From contig NZ_FNIY01000011.1 in the NCBI RefSeq assembly GCF_900104355.1, positions 62,001 to 126,000 on the forward strand: a stretch of DNA of 64,000 nt. Direction: 5' to 3'. Made by a program: the position numbers and the translations under genes. The notes below the pieces were generated by a model that was not told the DNA's origin, made no database searches, and worked only from the letters and a program-made list of their open reading frames with translations. This DNA is from Phyllobacterium sp. OV277. GTDB lineage: Bacteria > Pseudomonadota > Alphaproteobacteria > Rhizobiales > Rhizobiaceae. This document shows, one piece after another, positions 55,977-64,000 of this stretch (positions are counted from its first letter, which is position 1; each line of letters begins with the position of its first letter).

Positions 55977-57581
55977 ATGACGGACAACAAAGATACTGTA
56001 TTGTCCGTACGCGGACTGAAAGTTGACTTCACCACCCCGGACGGCGATGTGAACGCCGTCAAAGGCATCGATCTCGATGTCCGGCCGGGCGAAACACTCG
56101 CCGTTGTCGGTGAATCCGGCTCCGGCAAGAGCCAGACCATGATGGGCATTATGGGCCTGCTCGCCCAGAATGGCCGCGTGACCGGCTCGGCCAAATATCG
56201 CGGCAAGGAATTGGTCGGCCTGCCAACCAAGGCGCTCAATGAGGTGCGCGGCTCAAAGATCACCATGATCTTTCAGGAGCCGATGACCTCGCTTGATCCG
56301 CTCTACACGATTGGCCGGCAGATCGCTGAACCCATCGTTCATCATAAGGGCGTCAGCTTCAAACAGGCCAAGGTTCGTGTACTGGAACTGTTGAAACTTG
56401 TCGGCATTCCCGAGCCGGAGCGACGCATCAACAGCTATCCGCATGAAATGTCGGGGGGACAACGCCAGCGTGTCATGATTGCCATGGCACTTGCCAATGA
56501 GCCTGATCTTCTGATCGCGGACGAGCCAACCACAGCTCTTGACGTGACCATTCAGGCGCAAATTCTTGATTTGCTGCGTGACTTGCAGAAGCGTTTCGGC
56601 ATGGCCATCGTGCTGATCACCCATGATCTTGGCGTGGTCAAACACTTTGCCGAACGTGTCGTTGTCATGCGGCGCGGCGAAGTGGTGGAAAAGGGTACGA
56701 TCAAGGACATTTTCGGAAACCCGAAGGAAGACTACACCAAAATGCTGCTGGCTTCCGAGCCCAGCGGCAGCAAATCGCCCCCCGAAGACAAAGCGCCGAT
56801 CATGCTGGAAGGGCGCAATGTGACGGTCGATTTTGCCATTGGCGGCGGCTTCTTCTCCAGCGCACACACGCATTTCCGCGCCGTGGACGGCGTGACGGTG
56901 AAGCTCAAGGCGCGGCAAACCATCGGTATTGTCGGTGAATCCGGTTCCGGCAAGTCAACCCTCGGCCGGGCGCTGCTGCGTCTGTTGCCGAGCAGCGGCC
57001 AGTATCATTTTGAGAAAAAGAACATTTCCAACTTCGATCGCTCGGCGATGCGTCCCTTGCGCCGGGAATTGCAGCTGGTGTTTCAGGACCCTTATGGATC
57101 ATTGTCGCCACGCCAGACTGTGGGCGAGATTATCACCGAGGGCCTGCTCATTCACGAGCCGCAATTGTCGCGGGCTGACCGCGACAAGCGAGCGATTGCA
57201 GCACTCAAGGAAGTGGGGCTCGATCCAACCGCGCGCAACCGTTATCCGCATGAATTCTCCGGCGGGCAACGCCAGCGTGTCGCCATTGCACGCGCGATGA
57301 TCCTGAAGCCGAAAGTCGTTATTCTCGATGAACCGACGTCCGCGCTCGACCGGTCCGTGCAGGGGCAGGTCATCGAACTCTTGCGGGATCTGCAGGCCAA
57401 GCATGATCTGTCCTACATTTTCATCAGCCACGACCTCGCCGTTATCAAGGCGATGTCCGATTATGTCATCGTGATGAAAAGCGGAAAGATCGTCGAAGAA
57501 GGCCAGACAGACGATATTTTTGACGCGCCCCAGCATGATTATACCAAGACACTGATCGGGGCTGCCTTCGATCTGGATTGA
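55977..57581 (+). CDS. oppDF: Fused oligopeptide ABC transporter ATPase OppD-OppF
   Basis: A 534-residue tandem ATPase with two full nucleotide-binding domains. Domain 1 has GESGSGKS at ~45-52, [12 protein letters not shown] and ADEPTTALD. Domain 2 has GESGSGKST at ~320-328, [12 protein letters not shown] and [10 protein letters not shown]-terminal Opp-type extensions follow each. The single gene replaces separate oppD and oppF, as in Gsi/Yej-type systems. ATG 55977 lies 1 bp after the oppC stop and is chosen over the in-frame 55935. Confidence 0.93.
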   Translation: MTDNKDTVLSVRGLKVDFTTPDGDVNAVKGIDLDVRPGETLAVVGESGSGKSQTMMGIMGLLAQNGRVTGSAKYRGKELVGLPTKALNEVRGSKITMIFQEPMTSLDPLYTIGRQIAEPIVHHKGVSFKQAKVRVLELLKLVGIPEPERRINSYPHEMSGGQRQRVMIAMALANEPDLLIADEPTTALDVTIQAQILDLLRDLQKRFGMAIVLITHDLGVVKHFAERVVVMRRGEVVEKGTIKDIFGNPKEDYTKMLLASEPSGSKSPPEDKAPIMLEGRNVTVDFAIGGGFFSSAHTHFRAVDGVTVKLKARQTIGIVGESGSGKSTLGRALLRLLPSSGQYHFEKKNISNFDRSAMRPLRRELQLVFQDPYGSLSPRQTVGEIITEGLLIHEPQLSRADRDKRAIAALKEVGLDPTARNRYPHEFSGGQRQRVAIARAMILKPKVVILDEPTSALDRSVQGQVIELLRDLQAKHDLSYIFISHDLAVIKAMSDYVIVMKSGKIVEEGQTDDIFDAPQHDYTKTLIGAAFDLD

Positions 57582-57650
57582 TGACTTCTCGCGTCTGGTG
57601 AGGCTATTCTGTAGACAATGCGTAAATCTATGTAAACGCGGAGCTTTAGA

Positions 57651-57878
57651 ATGGCCTTTTCCATCAAGGACGAGACAACAGATGCCGCGGTCAGGCGGCT
57701 GGCGAAAATGAAAAATACCAGCCTCACGGATGCTATTCGTGAGGCTGTCGAGAATGAATATAATTGCATCCCGTTGCAGGAGCGACTTGAAGCGCTGTCA
57801 AAGCGTTATCAATCTTATCCCGAAACCGGGTTGGACGCCGACAAGACATTTTTCGATGGTGTCTCTAACGACATCTGA
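57651..57878 (+). CDS. vapB: Orphan VapB-type antitoxin
   Basis: A 75-residue protein with the Rv0623-type VapB fold: MAFSIKDETTDAAVRRLAKM, then SLTDAIREAVENEY (ribbon-helix-helix-like), and a charged tail. This family is normally followed by a VapC PIN-domain toxin starting at the stop. Here the downstream frame at 57878 overlaps the fructokinase gene on the other strand and has no PIN Asp/Glu motif (MLSDVYAKWPETLRLK). The toxin is therefore missing. It may be a decayed module or an antitoxin retained for addiction-free protection. Confidence 0.78.
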   Translation: MAFSIKDETTDAAVRRLAKMKNTSLTDAIREAVENEYNCIPLQERLEALSKRYQSYPETGLDADKTFFDGVSNDI

Positions 57879-57919
57879 TGCTTAGTGACGTCTACGCCAA
57901 GTGGCCTGAAACGCTCCGC

Positions 57920-58852
57920 CTAAAGTTCCGAGCGCCATGGCGGGTTTGCACCTGCGCGCGAGACAGTCACCGCCGCGGCCTTGGCACCAAGCTGCAGGGC
58001 ATCGCGGATTTGCTCTTCGGTTATCGAGGTGAGGGCGTCTTTTACCAACAGGCCCGCTTCCTGCAACGACGTCAGCACACCCGCCGTAAACGTATCGCCA
58101 GCGCCGACCGTATCGACCACGGATACTTTTTGTGCGGCAACATGCACGGTTAGATCTTTGGTATAGCCGGTGACGCCCTCGGCACCGCGCGTGACGAGAA
58201 TGAGTTTTGGCCCGTGCTGGGATGCGGGGACAATCCAGCGGCGGGCGATCTCTTCCATCGAACCGCTTTCACCGAACCAGCGCATATCCTCATCGGAAAT
58301 TTTGACGATATCGGTCATGGCGATCATGCGGCGCATGCGTGCCAGATGCCTTTCCTTATCGGGGATGAAACCGGGCCGGATATTAGGATCAAGAACAATG
58401 ACACGCTTTTCGTGCTCGCGCGCCATCAGCGCCTCATAGGTAGCCCCGCAAGGCTCTGGAATGAGGCTGATCGCACCGAATTGCAGCGTCGTGACATTCT
58501 CATCCAGTTCAGGCAGATCAGTGATCGCCAGAGAACGGCCCGCGCTGTTCTCGTCGTAGAAGATATAGCTCGCCTGTCCATCGGTCAGCCGCACGAAGGC
58601 AAGCGTGGTCGGCTGGGGCGAAATATGGGCATAGCGCGTACCGACATGGTTGGCGGCAAGGCTATCACGCAACATCTGCCCGAAGAAATCCGAGGAAACA
58701 CCGGAGTAAAATTCCGTCGGCACACCGAGGCGGCCCAAAGCAATCGCCGTATTGAAAACCGCACCGCCAACATAGGGCGCGAAAGCCGGTTCGCCCGCCT
58801 CGCTCGTGCGCGGCAACATGTCGATCAGTGCTTCACCACAACATAGGATCAT
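57920..58852 (-). CDS. frcK: PfkB-family sugar kinase (fructokinase-type)
   Basis: A 310-residue ribokinase-family enzyme. The N-terminal signature CCGEALIDMLPR, GGAVFNTAIALGRLGVPTEF, and the PfkB C-terminal signature VDTVGAGDTFTAGVL (Asp catalytic base) are present. In S. meliloti the frc cluster includes a FrcK kinase, which fits this position, but a fructose kinase role is by context. Its ATG overlaps the mutarotase stop by 4 bp. Confidence 0.88.
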   Translation of the reverse strand: MILCCGEALIDMLPRTSEAGEPAFAPYVGGAVFNTAIALGRLGVPTEFYSGVSSDFFGQMLRDSLAANHVGTRYAHISPQPTTLAFVRLTDGQASYIFYDENSAGRSLAITDLPELDENVTTLQFGAISLIPEPCGATYEALMAREHEKRVIVLDPNIRPGFIPDKERHLARMRRMIAMTDIVKISDEDMRWFGESGSMEEIARRWIVPASQHGPKLILVTRGAEGVTGYTKDLTVHVAAQKVSVVDTVGAGDTFTAGVLTSLQEAGLLVKDALTSITEEQIRDALQLGAKAAAVTVSRAGANPPWRSEL

Positions 58853-59301
58853 TTGTCAGTTTCTTTCGATGGATAGATGACGCCCTTGCGGACGATAATA
58901 TTGCCGTAAAGTCTGGGTTCGCTCGTCGCGATGATGGTATGGGCATTCTTTACCCGTGTGTAGAATGCATCGCCAACCAGCGGCAAGAGCGAAAATCCAG
59001 ATGCCCGGCGGGCGCAGACTTCGACCATTTCCTCGTGCACGGGATCGAGCAGATCCGGATTACCCTTGACCGTCGCGCGGAACAACGCCGCCGGAACAAA
59101 ATCATCCACCGGCATCACTTGCAGGATCGCATCAAGGATAGGGATCAACGGCAAGCCATCGGCACGGATGAGCCTGCGGGCATGTTCCAATGCAGGATAA
59201 TTTCCATCAACCAATGCGATCTCGTCACCGTGCCCCATGGCACGCAGTGTTGCCAGAAGCTCCGGGCCCAAGATGGGCGGAATACCAATCAGCACGCTCA
59301 A
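58849..59301 (-). CDS. RbsD/FucU-family sugar mutarotase
   Basis: A 150-residue protein of the RbsD/FucU group, which interconverts anomers or ring forms of sugars. The signature HGDEIALVDGNYPA (~residues 23-36) holds catalytic His and Asp, and LFRATVKGNPDLLDPVHEEM and LYGNIIVRKGVI are FucU-like. Overlaps on both sides place it in one operon with the ROK regulator and the kinase. It may supply the anomer used by the kinase or the binding protein. Confidence 0.88.
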   Translation of the reverse strand: MSVLIGIPPILGPELLATLRAMGHGDEIALVDGNYPALEHARRLIRADGLPLIPILDAILQVMPVDDFVPAALFRATVKGNPDLLDPVHEEMVEVCARRASGFSLLPLVGDAFYTRVKNAHTIIATSEPRLYGNIIVRKGVIYPSKETDK

Positions 59302-60524
59302 TCAACCTTTCTGAATATTTTCTGTCCGATAAGAAACCGGTCTGAGAGAGCAAGACTGGCAGCGCCCAAAGCGCGGGCATGAATCCCCACCGTGCCTTCG
59401 ACGATAACGGGCAATTCGATACCCTCCAGATCAAACGTTCCAACATGATCGCGCACCGCGTCGACGATCCGCGTGCGCACCGCAGCAGGGACCCAGCCAT
59501 CAATAACCGCAGCTTCAAAATCAACCACTGAGGATGCAGCAACCACCGCCTGTGCAATGGCTTTGGCCGAACGATCAATCCATCCGTCCAGTTCGTCGCC
59601 CATCTCGCCCCAATCTTCAGGCGAGGTCCATAAGGGGGAGGGGTCGCGGCCAAGACCCGTGACGATGCGCTCCAGAGCGGTGATCGATGCAATATCGATC
59701 AGCTGTTGTGTAGTGCCATCCGGTCCGGGCACGGGCATGGAACCAAGCGCCCCGGCATTGCCTGAACGACCGGCATAGAGACTGCCATTGATAACAATGC
59801 CGCCGCCAATAAACGAACCGATATAGAAATAAACAAAATCATTAAGGTCTTTGGTTCCGCCAAAGACGAGTTCGGCACCACAGGCAGCGGTGATATCATT
59901 CTGCAGATAAACCGGAAAATCACAGATCGCGGCAATCGACGCTTTGATGTCAGACCGGCGCCACTGGTCGAGAATTTCCTGTGGCGCACCAACCGTATCG
60001 GCCCACTTCCATAGCTCGAACGGCGCTGCGATGCCAAGGCCAGCCACCTTTGAACGCTGTTTGTCATCAAGCCTATCCAGCATTTTCCTGATGCCGTCTT
60101 TGGTGAAGGTCATCACGGAATCAGGCGTTGGATAGGCATAGGGCATATGCAGCATCGACCGGATGCGTCCGACGAAATCAATCAGTACAAGATCTGCGCT
60201 GCGGCGGCCAATCTTGAGGCCAAGGAAAAAAGCGCCTTCCGGATTGAGCGACATGGGAATCAATGGCTGGCCGATGCGACCGCGCAATGGTTCTTCGCGC
60301 GAAAGCAGCTCATCGGCTTCCAGCATCCGCATGATGATCGAGATTGTCTGCGCGGAAAGACCTGTCAGCCGCGCAATGGCGGTTTTCGCCAGACTGCCAT
60401 GCTGGCGCAATAACGAAAGCACGACCCGCTCATTGTGGTCGCGCATACCGCTCTGGTTTGTTCCCTGATGGAGCGGCGGCCGTGTTCCTCCCGGACCGTG
60501 GCGCTCCGATAGTCTGATGCCCAA
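59298..60524 (-). CDS. frcR: ROK-family transcriptional regulator, FrcR-like
   Basis: A 408-residue repressor with N-terminal winged helix (NERVVLSLLRQHGSLAKTAI, ARLTGLSAQTISIIMRMLEA) and a sugar-kinase-like ROK domain (GLKIGRRSADLVLIDFVGRI, LQNDITAACGAELVFGGTKD, FYIGSFIGGGIVINGSLYAG). I choose TTG 60524: GGGAGGAC lies 8 nt upstream. The frame runs to 60707 with an ATG, but that would cross the divergent operator. It faces frcB with a symmetric operator between, so it likely represses both arms until fructose or a related sugar is bound. Confidence 0.85.
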   Translation of the reverse strand: MGIRLSERHGPGGTRPPLHQGTNQSGMRDHNERVVLSLLRQHGSLAKTAIARLTGLSAQTISIIMRMLEADELLSREEPLRGRIGQPLIPMSLNPEGAFFLGLKIGRRSADLVLIDFVGRIRSMLHMPYAYPTPDSVMTFTKDGIRKMLDRLDDKQRSKVAGLGIAAPFELWKWADTVGAPQEILDQWRRSDIKASIAAICDFPVYLQNDITAACGAELVFGGTKDLNDFVYFYIGSFIGGGIVINGSLYAGRSGNAGALGSMPVPGPDGTTQQLIDIASITALERIVTGLGRDPSPLWTSPEDWGEMGDELDGWIDRSAKAIAQAVVAASSVVDFEAAVIDGWVPAAVRTRIVDAVRDHVGTFDLEGIELPVIVEGTVGIHARALGAASLALSDRFLIGQKIFRKVD

Positions 60525-60570
60525 AAGGACGTCCTCCCTGATATAGGCGCGACAATGGAACCATCGGGCA

Positions 60571-60616
60571 AAGCTGTCAATAATAAATAAGAGTGATTTA
60601 TTAATGTTGACAGCTT
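60571..60616. promoter_or_regulatory. Symmetric operator with back-to-back -35 elements (frcR/frcB)
   Basis: Perfect arms AAGCTGTCAA (60571-60580) and TTGACAGCTT (60607-60616) flank an inner dyad AATAAAT (60582-60588) and ATTTATT (60596-60602). Each outer arm contains a TTGACA hexamer facing outward. On the minus strand CATTGT follows after 17 bp; on the plus strand TATTTT follows after 15 bp. This fits a single ROK repressor site controlling both divergent promoters. Confidence 0.7.
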
Positions 60617-60741
60617 GGCGAGGCTGGTATTTTCTAAGGGCAGCACTTGGCCGGGAGGATAACTGTCCGAGGTGTTCAAGCGAACGAATGCTGCCCATCG
60701 GCGGCACGTCGCATTATGATTAAACTCTGGGAGGAAGTGAC

Positions 60742-61776
60742 ATGCGTAAGAGCATTTATCTCAAATCAACCATTCTCGGCGCTGCTGTTGTGGCCATCGC
60801 CGCCTTCGCCGCTCCGGCACAGGCTGCAGGCGTCGGCGCCTGCCTTATCACCAAAACGGACACCAATCCGTTCTTCGTCAAGATGAAGGAAGGTGCCGTT
60901 GCCAAGGCAAAGGAACTCGGCGTTGACCTCAAGACCTATGCGGGCAAGATCGACGGCGACAGCGAAAGCCAGGTCGCGGCTATCGAAACCTGCATCGCCG
61001 ATGGCGCCAAGGGTATTCTGATCACGGCATCAGACACAGCAGGCATTGTTTCGTCGGTTAAGCAGGCACGCGATGCCGGTGTTCTGGTCATCGCACTCGA
61101 CACACCGCTTGATCCGGTTGACGCGGCTGACGCCACTTTTGCAACCGATAACCTTCTGGCGGGTGAACTCATCGGCAAGTGGGCCGCCGGAACTTTGGGC
61201 GACAAGGCCAAGGACGCAAAGGTTGCCTTCCTTGATCTGACCCCGTCGCAGCCATCGGTCGACGTTCTGCGCGATCAGGGCTTCATGAAGGGTTTTGGCA
61301 TTGATGTTGTTGACATCAACAAGATCGGTGACGAAAAAGACCCGCGCATTGTTGGTCACGACATTACCAATGGCAATGAAGAAGGTGGCCGCAAGGCCAT
61401 GGAAAACCTTCTGCAGAAGGACCCGGGCATCAATGTCGTTCACACGATCAACGAACCTGCTGCTGCCGGTGCCTATGAGGCGCTGAAAGCATTCGGCAAG
61501 GAGAAAGACGTGCTGATCGTTTCCATCGATGGCGGTTGCCCCGGCGTGAAGAATGTTGAAGCCGGTGTTATCGGCGCGACATCGCAGCAGTATCCTTTGA
61601 TGATGGCTTCGCTCGGCATTGAGGCCATCAAGAAGTTTGCTGACACCGGAGAAAAGCCGAAGCCGACAGCAGGCAAAAACTTCTTCGACACAGGCGTTTC
61701 GCTTGTCACCGATAAGCCGGTCAAGGGCGTCGAGTCCATCGATGTGAAGAGCGGCCTTGCCAAGTGCTGGGGCTGA
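60742..61776 (+). CDS. frcB: Fructose-type ABC transporter binding protein
   Basis: A 344-residue periplasmic binding protein. A signal peptide (~1-28, APAQA-AG) precedes a LacI/RbsB-type fold: [80 protein letters not shown] and [11 protein letters not shown]. This matches my recollection of rhizobial FrcB, which carries fructose, mannose and ribose. GGAGG lies 7-8 nt before the ATG. It is followed by a stable hairpin and frcC. Confidence 0.92.
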   Translation: MRKSIYLKSTILGAAVVAIAAFAAPAQAAGVGACLITKTDTNPFFVKMKEGAVAKAKELGVDLKTYAGKIDGDSESQVAAIETCIADGAKGILITASDTAGIVSSVKQARDAGVLVIALDTPLDPVDAADATFATDNLLAGELIGKWAAGTLGDKAKDAKVAFLDLTPSQPSVDVLRDQGFMKGFGIDVVDINKIGDEKDPRIVGHDITNGNEEGGRKAMENLLQKDPGINVVHTINEPAAAGAYEALKAFGKEKDVLIVSIDGGCPGVKNVEAGVIGATSQQYPLMMASLGIEAIKKFADTGEKPKPTAGKNFFDTGVSLVTDKPVKGVESIDVKSGLAKCWG

Positions 61777-61812
61777 TCGCCGCCTGATCTGACAGAAAAG
61801 CAAGCAGGCAAG

Positions 61813-61838
61813 GAGGGGACGGTGTAAACCGTCCTCTC
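61813..61838 (+). terminator. Hairpin between frcB and frcC
   Basis: GAGGGGACGGT (61813-61823) pairs with ACCGTCCTCTC (61828-61838), an 11-bp stem with one G-U pair and GTAA tetraloop. No T run follows, so it is more likely an mRNA-stabilising or attenuating structure that raises frcB over frcCA than a full terminator. Confidence 0.6.
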
Positions 61839-61868
61839 CAAACTGCGCAAATTTCGGGGAGCCAACTC

Positions 61869-62951
61869 ATGACCGAAACCAATCCGGGATCACAACCCAA
61901 GCAGGAATTCGAGAGCGTTCTTACGCAGAGCGCGACAGCCGTTGCCAATTTCGACAGTGAGCAGAAAAGCCTTGTTGAACGGACGCGCCACTTTCTTCAT
62001 TCGAGCCCGGCAGCTGTTCCGCTGATCGTGCTTGTGTTGTCTCTGGTGGTATTCGCCGTCATCGTCGGTTCGCGTTTCTTCACACCCTTTGCCCTCTCGC
62101 TGATCCTGCAACAGGTAGCGATTGTCGGTATTGTCGGCGCGGCGCAGACACTGGTTATTCTGACCGCCGGTATCGACCTTTCCGTTGGTGCAATCATGGT
62201 TCTGACCTCGGTCGTCATGGGTCAGTTCACGTTCCGCTACGGATTGCCGGTCGAGCTTTCCATTCTGTGCGGCGTCGCTCTGGGCGGATTGTGCGGCCTG
62301 ATCAACGGCATACTGATTGCCTATGTGAAGCTGCCGCCATTTATCGTCACACTCGGCACGTGGCAGATTTTTCTGGCAACGACCTATATCTACTCTGCCA
62401 ATGAAACGATCCGGGCGCAGGACATCGAAACCAACGCACGGATGCTTCAATTCTTCGGCGAAAAAATCCAGATCGGTACCGCCACCTTCACCTATGGCGT
62501 GTTTGCCATGATCCTGTTGATCGCCATTCTCTGGTATGTGCTCCAACACACGGCATGGGGCCGCCATCTCTACGCAATCGGTGATGACCCGGAAGCGGCC
62601 GAACTTGCGGGTGTGCGCACCAAGCGCGTCCTGATTTCCGTCTACGTATTGGCCGGTTTCATCTGTGCATTGGCCGGTTGGGCGCAGATCGGCCGCAACG
62701 GCTCCGTATCGCCACAGGTTGGCCAGTTCGCCAATATTGAATCCATCACCGCTGTGGTGATCGGCGGCATGTCGCTCTTCGGTGGACGCGGATCAATCCT
62801 CGGCATGCTCTTCGGCGCACTGATTGTCGGTGTTTTCTCCTTCGGCATGCGCATGTACGGCACCGATGTCCAATGGACCTATTTGATGATCGGCGTTTTG
62901 ATCATAACGGCTGTGGCAATCGATCAGTGGATCAGAAAGGTAGCAGGCTGA
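61869..62951 (+). CDS. frcC: Fructose-type ABC transporter permease
   Basis: A 360-residue permease of the RbsC/AraH family with about nine to ten membrane segments. A ~45-residue hydrophilic N-terminus precedes the first helix. Family features are LVILTAGIDLSVGAIMVLTS (~98-117), PPFIVTLGTWQIFL, and GRHLYAIGDDPEAAELAGVR (EAA-like coupling loop, ~234-253), then ITAVVIGGMSLFGGRGSILG. The stop overlaps frcA by 1 bp (TGATG). Confidence 0.94.
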   Translation: MTETNPGSQPKQEFESVLTQSATAVANFDSEQKSLVERTRHFLHSSPAAVPLIVLVLSLVVFAVIVGSRFFTPFALSLILQQVAIVGIVGAAQTLVILTAGIDLSVGAIMVLTSVVMGQFTFRYGLPVELSILCGVALGGLCGLINGILIAYVKLPPFIVTLGTWQIFLATTYIYSANETIRAQDIETNARMLQFFGEKIQIGTATFTYGVFAMILLIAILWYVLQHTAWGRHLYAIGDDPEAAELAGVRTKRVLISVYVLAGFICALAGWAQIGRNGSVSPQVGQFANIESITAVVIGGMSLFGGRGSILGMLFGALIVGVFSFGMRMYGTDVQWTYLMIGVLIITAVAIDQWIRKVAG

Positions 62952-63730
62952 TGACACAGGAACCCCTTCTTACAGCCCGTGGTCTGGTCAAACGTTATGG
63001 CCGCGTTACGGCTCTCGATCATGCGGATTTTGATCTTTATGCCGGCGAAGTCCTCGCCGTCATCGGCGACAACGGCGCCGGAAAATCCTCTCTTATCAAG
63101 GCGATATCGGGTGCCGTTCATCCTGATGAGGGCGAAATCAAGCTCGATGGCAAGGTGATCAATTTCCGCTCTCCAATGGAAGCGCGCGATGCCGGCATTG
63201 AAACCGTTTACCAGAACCTTGCACTGTCCCCCGCACTGTCGATTGCCGACAACATGTTTCTTGGCCGCGAAATCAGAAAGCCGGGCATTCTTGGCAGTTG
63301 GCTGCGTATGCTCGATCGCAAGACCATGGAAAAGCAGGCGCGCGACAAGCTGACCGAGCTTGGCCTGATGACCATTCAGAACATCAGTCAGGCGGTTGAA
63401 ACGCTCTCGGGCGGTCAACGGCAAGGCGTCGCCGTGGCGCGTGCGGCTGCTTTCGGCTCCAAGGTCGTGATCATGGACGAACCAACGGCAGCACTTGGCG
63501 TAAAAGAGTCCCGCCGCGTTCTGGAACTCATTCAGGATGTGAAAAAGCGCGGACTACCGATTGTGCTGATCTCCCACAATATGCCACATGTTTTTGAAGT
63601 GGCTGATCGTATCCACATTCACCGGCTTGGCAAACGCCTTTGTGTCATCAACCCAAAGGAATACACCATGTCGGATGCCGTGGCATTCATGACGGGAGCC
63701 AAAGAGCCACCCGCCAGTCTTGTTGCATGA
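62951..63730 (+). CDS. frcA: Fructose-type ABC transporter ATP-binding protein
   Basis: A 259-residue single-domain ATPase. Walker A GDNGAGKSSLIKA (~40-52), signature LSGGQRQGVAVARAAAFG and Walker B VVIMDEPTAALG are present. Short FrcA-type ATPases with RQGVAVAR differ from the double-length RbsA. The true start is ATG 62951, overlapping the frcC stop, not the upstream in-frame 62873. It powers import through FrcC. Confidence 0.94.
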   Translation: MTQEPLLTARGLVKRYGRVTALDHADFDLYAGEVLAVIGDNGAGKSSLIKAISGAVHPDEGEIKLDGKVINFRSPMEARDAGIETVYQNLALSPALSIADNMFLGREIRKPGILGSWLRMLDRKTMEKQARDKLTELGLMTIQNISQAVETLSGGQRQGVAVARAAAFGSKVVIMDEPTAALGVKESRRVLELIQDVKKRGLPIVLISHNMPHVFEVADRIHIHRLGKRLCVINPKEYTMSDAVAFMTGAKEPPASLVA

Positions 63731-63746
63731 AGGACAAATTGCAAAA

Positions 63747-64000
63747 ATGAAACGCTCAGAAGTCAACGCGATCATCCGTGAAAGCGATAAGTTCATCCGC
63801 TCCTTCGGCTATGTCATGCCGCCCTTTGCCTATTGGTCGCCGGAAGAGCTGAAGGCCCGTACGTCAAGCGACACAAAAGCTATTCTCAAGGCGCGGCTAG
63901 GCTGGGATATCACCGACTATGGACAGGGCAAGTTCGATGAACTCGGCCTGTTCCTCTTCACCACCCGCAACGGCAATGCCGACGACCTGCAAAAGGGCGG
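63747..64000 (+). CDS. D-lyxose/D-mannose-family sugar isomerase, N-terminal part
   Basis: The gene runs off the window; 84 residues are visible (MKRSEVNAIIRESDKFIRSF, MPPFAYWSPEELKA, LGWDITDYGQGKFDELGLFL). This N-terminus matches the cupin-type D-lyxose ketol-isomerase family (DUF1498). It follows frcA by 16 bp, so the cluster may handle mannose, lyxose or fructose interconversion. The metal-binding His residues lie past the window edge. Confidence 0.8.
   Translation, partial: MKRSEVNAIIRESDKFIRSFGYVMPPFAYWSPEELKARTSSDTKAILKARLGWDITDYGQGKFDELGLFLFTTRNGNADDLQKG

Noticed and set aside
57878-58153. Possible VapC toxin after the VapB-type gene
   Set aside because: The start overlaps the antitoxin stop as expected, but the protein lacks PIN-domain acidic residues and is antisense to the kinase gene.
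1-64000. CRISPR arrays, tRNA or rRNA genes, insertion sequences, prophage genes
   Set aside because: I looked for regular spaced repeats, cloverleaf-type sequences and transposase or integrase motifs and found none I could support.

Overview
The window (about 58% GC by eye) is chromosomal DNA of an aerobic alphaproteobacterium, most likely Hyphomicrobiales/Rhizobiales and probably the Brucella/Ochrobactrum or Phyllobacterium neighbourhood. This placement is inferred from gene content: a rhizobial-type fructose ABC system (frcBCA with a ROK regulator), an aerobic-pathway cobF, an HmuTUV-type heme importer, a PdeM/DEXH-helicase/MBL-exonuclease/ligase repair module, and many UgpC-type ABC systems. 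No species can be named from sequence alone. I saw no rRNA, tRNA, IS element, prophage or CRISPR array.

Layout. 1-2.3 kb: end of a heme uptake operon (hmuT partial, hmuU, hmuV). 2.3-7.7 kb: a cobalamin riboswitch, then nrdA-nrdB-(75-aa ORF)-cobF, which appear translationally linked. The NrdB has the residue pattern of class Ic (chlamydial, Mn/Fe) subunits: Phe replaces the radical Tyr and Glu replaces the first Asp ligand. 7.8-11.6 kb: B12-dependent metH behind a perfect 20-bp palindrome. 11.6-13.8 kb: an AraC regulator divergent from a fosmidomycin-resistance-type exporter. 14-19.1 kb: AraC regulator, TonB-dependent siderophore receptor, and an ABC-2 exporter pair. 19.1-23.2 kb: small unknown genes, an MFS exporter divergent from a LysR regulator, and a YiaF-like (DUF3053) lipoprotein.

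23.2-32.4 kb: two divergent gene sets that look like one uptake-and-catabolism locus. The left set is SDR, ABC ATPase, RpiR regulator and a D-threonine-aldolase/D-hydroxyamino-acid-dehydratase-like PLP enzyme. The right set is a binding protein, two permeases, RidA and an M81 (MlrC-like) peptidase. 32.4-38.3 kb: tyrosine/homogentisate degradation (MarR, hmgA, FAH, maiA, hpd, Lrp) with a mazEF module inserted in the middle. A relBE-like and a second mazEF-like module follow, giving three toxin-antitoxin pairs in about 3.5 kb. 39.6-45.8 kb: the ligase-associated DNA repair module.

47.2-57.6 kb: an Opp/Dpp-type peptide transporter with four tandem paralogous binding-protein genes ahead of one oppB, oppC and fused oppDF. 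57.7 kb: an orphan VapB-type antitoxin. 57.9-64 kb: the fructose-type system, with kinase, mutarotase and ROK regulator on the minus strand and frcB, frcC, frcA and the start of a D-lyxose/D-mannose-family isomerase on the plus strand. A 46-bp symmetric element with back-to-back promoters separates the two arms.

The strongest candidate for something unusual is the riboswitch-nrdAB-cobF unit. It would make a B12-independent, tyrosyl-radical-free ribonucleotide reductase and a corrin-ring enzyme together when B12 is scarce. Three long perfect or near-perfect inverted-repeat elements in intergenic DNA and several palindromic operators are also recorded.
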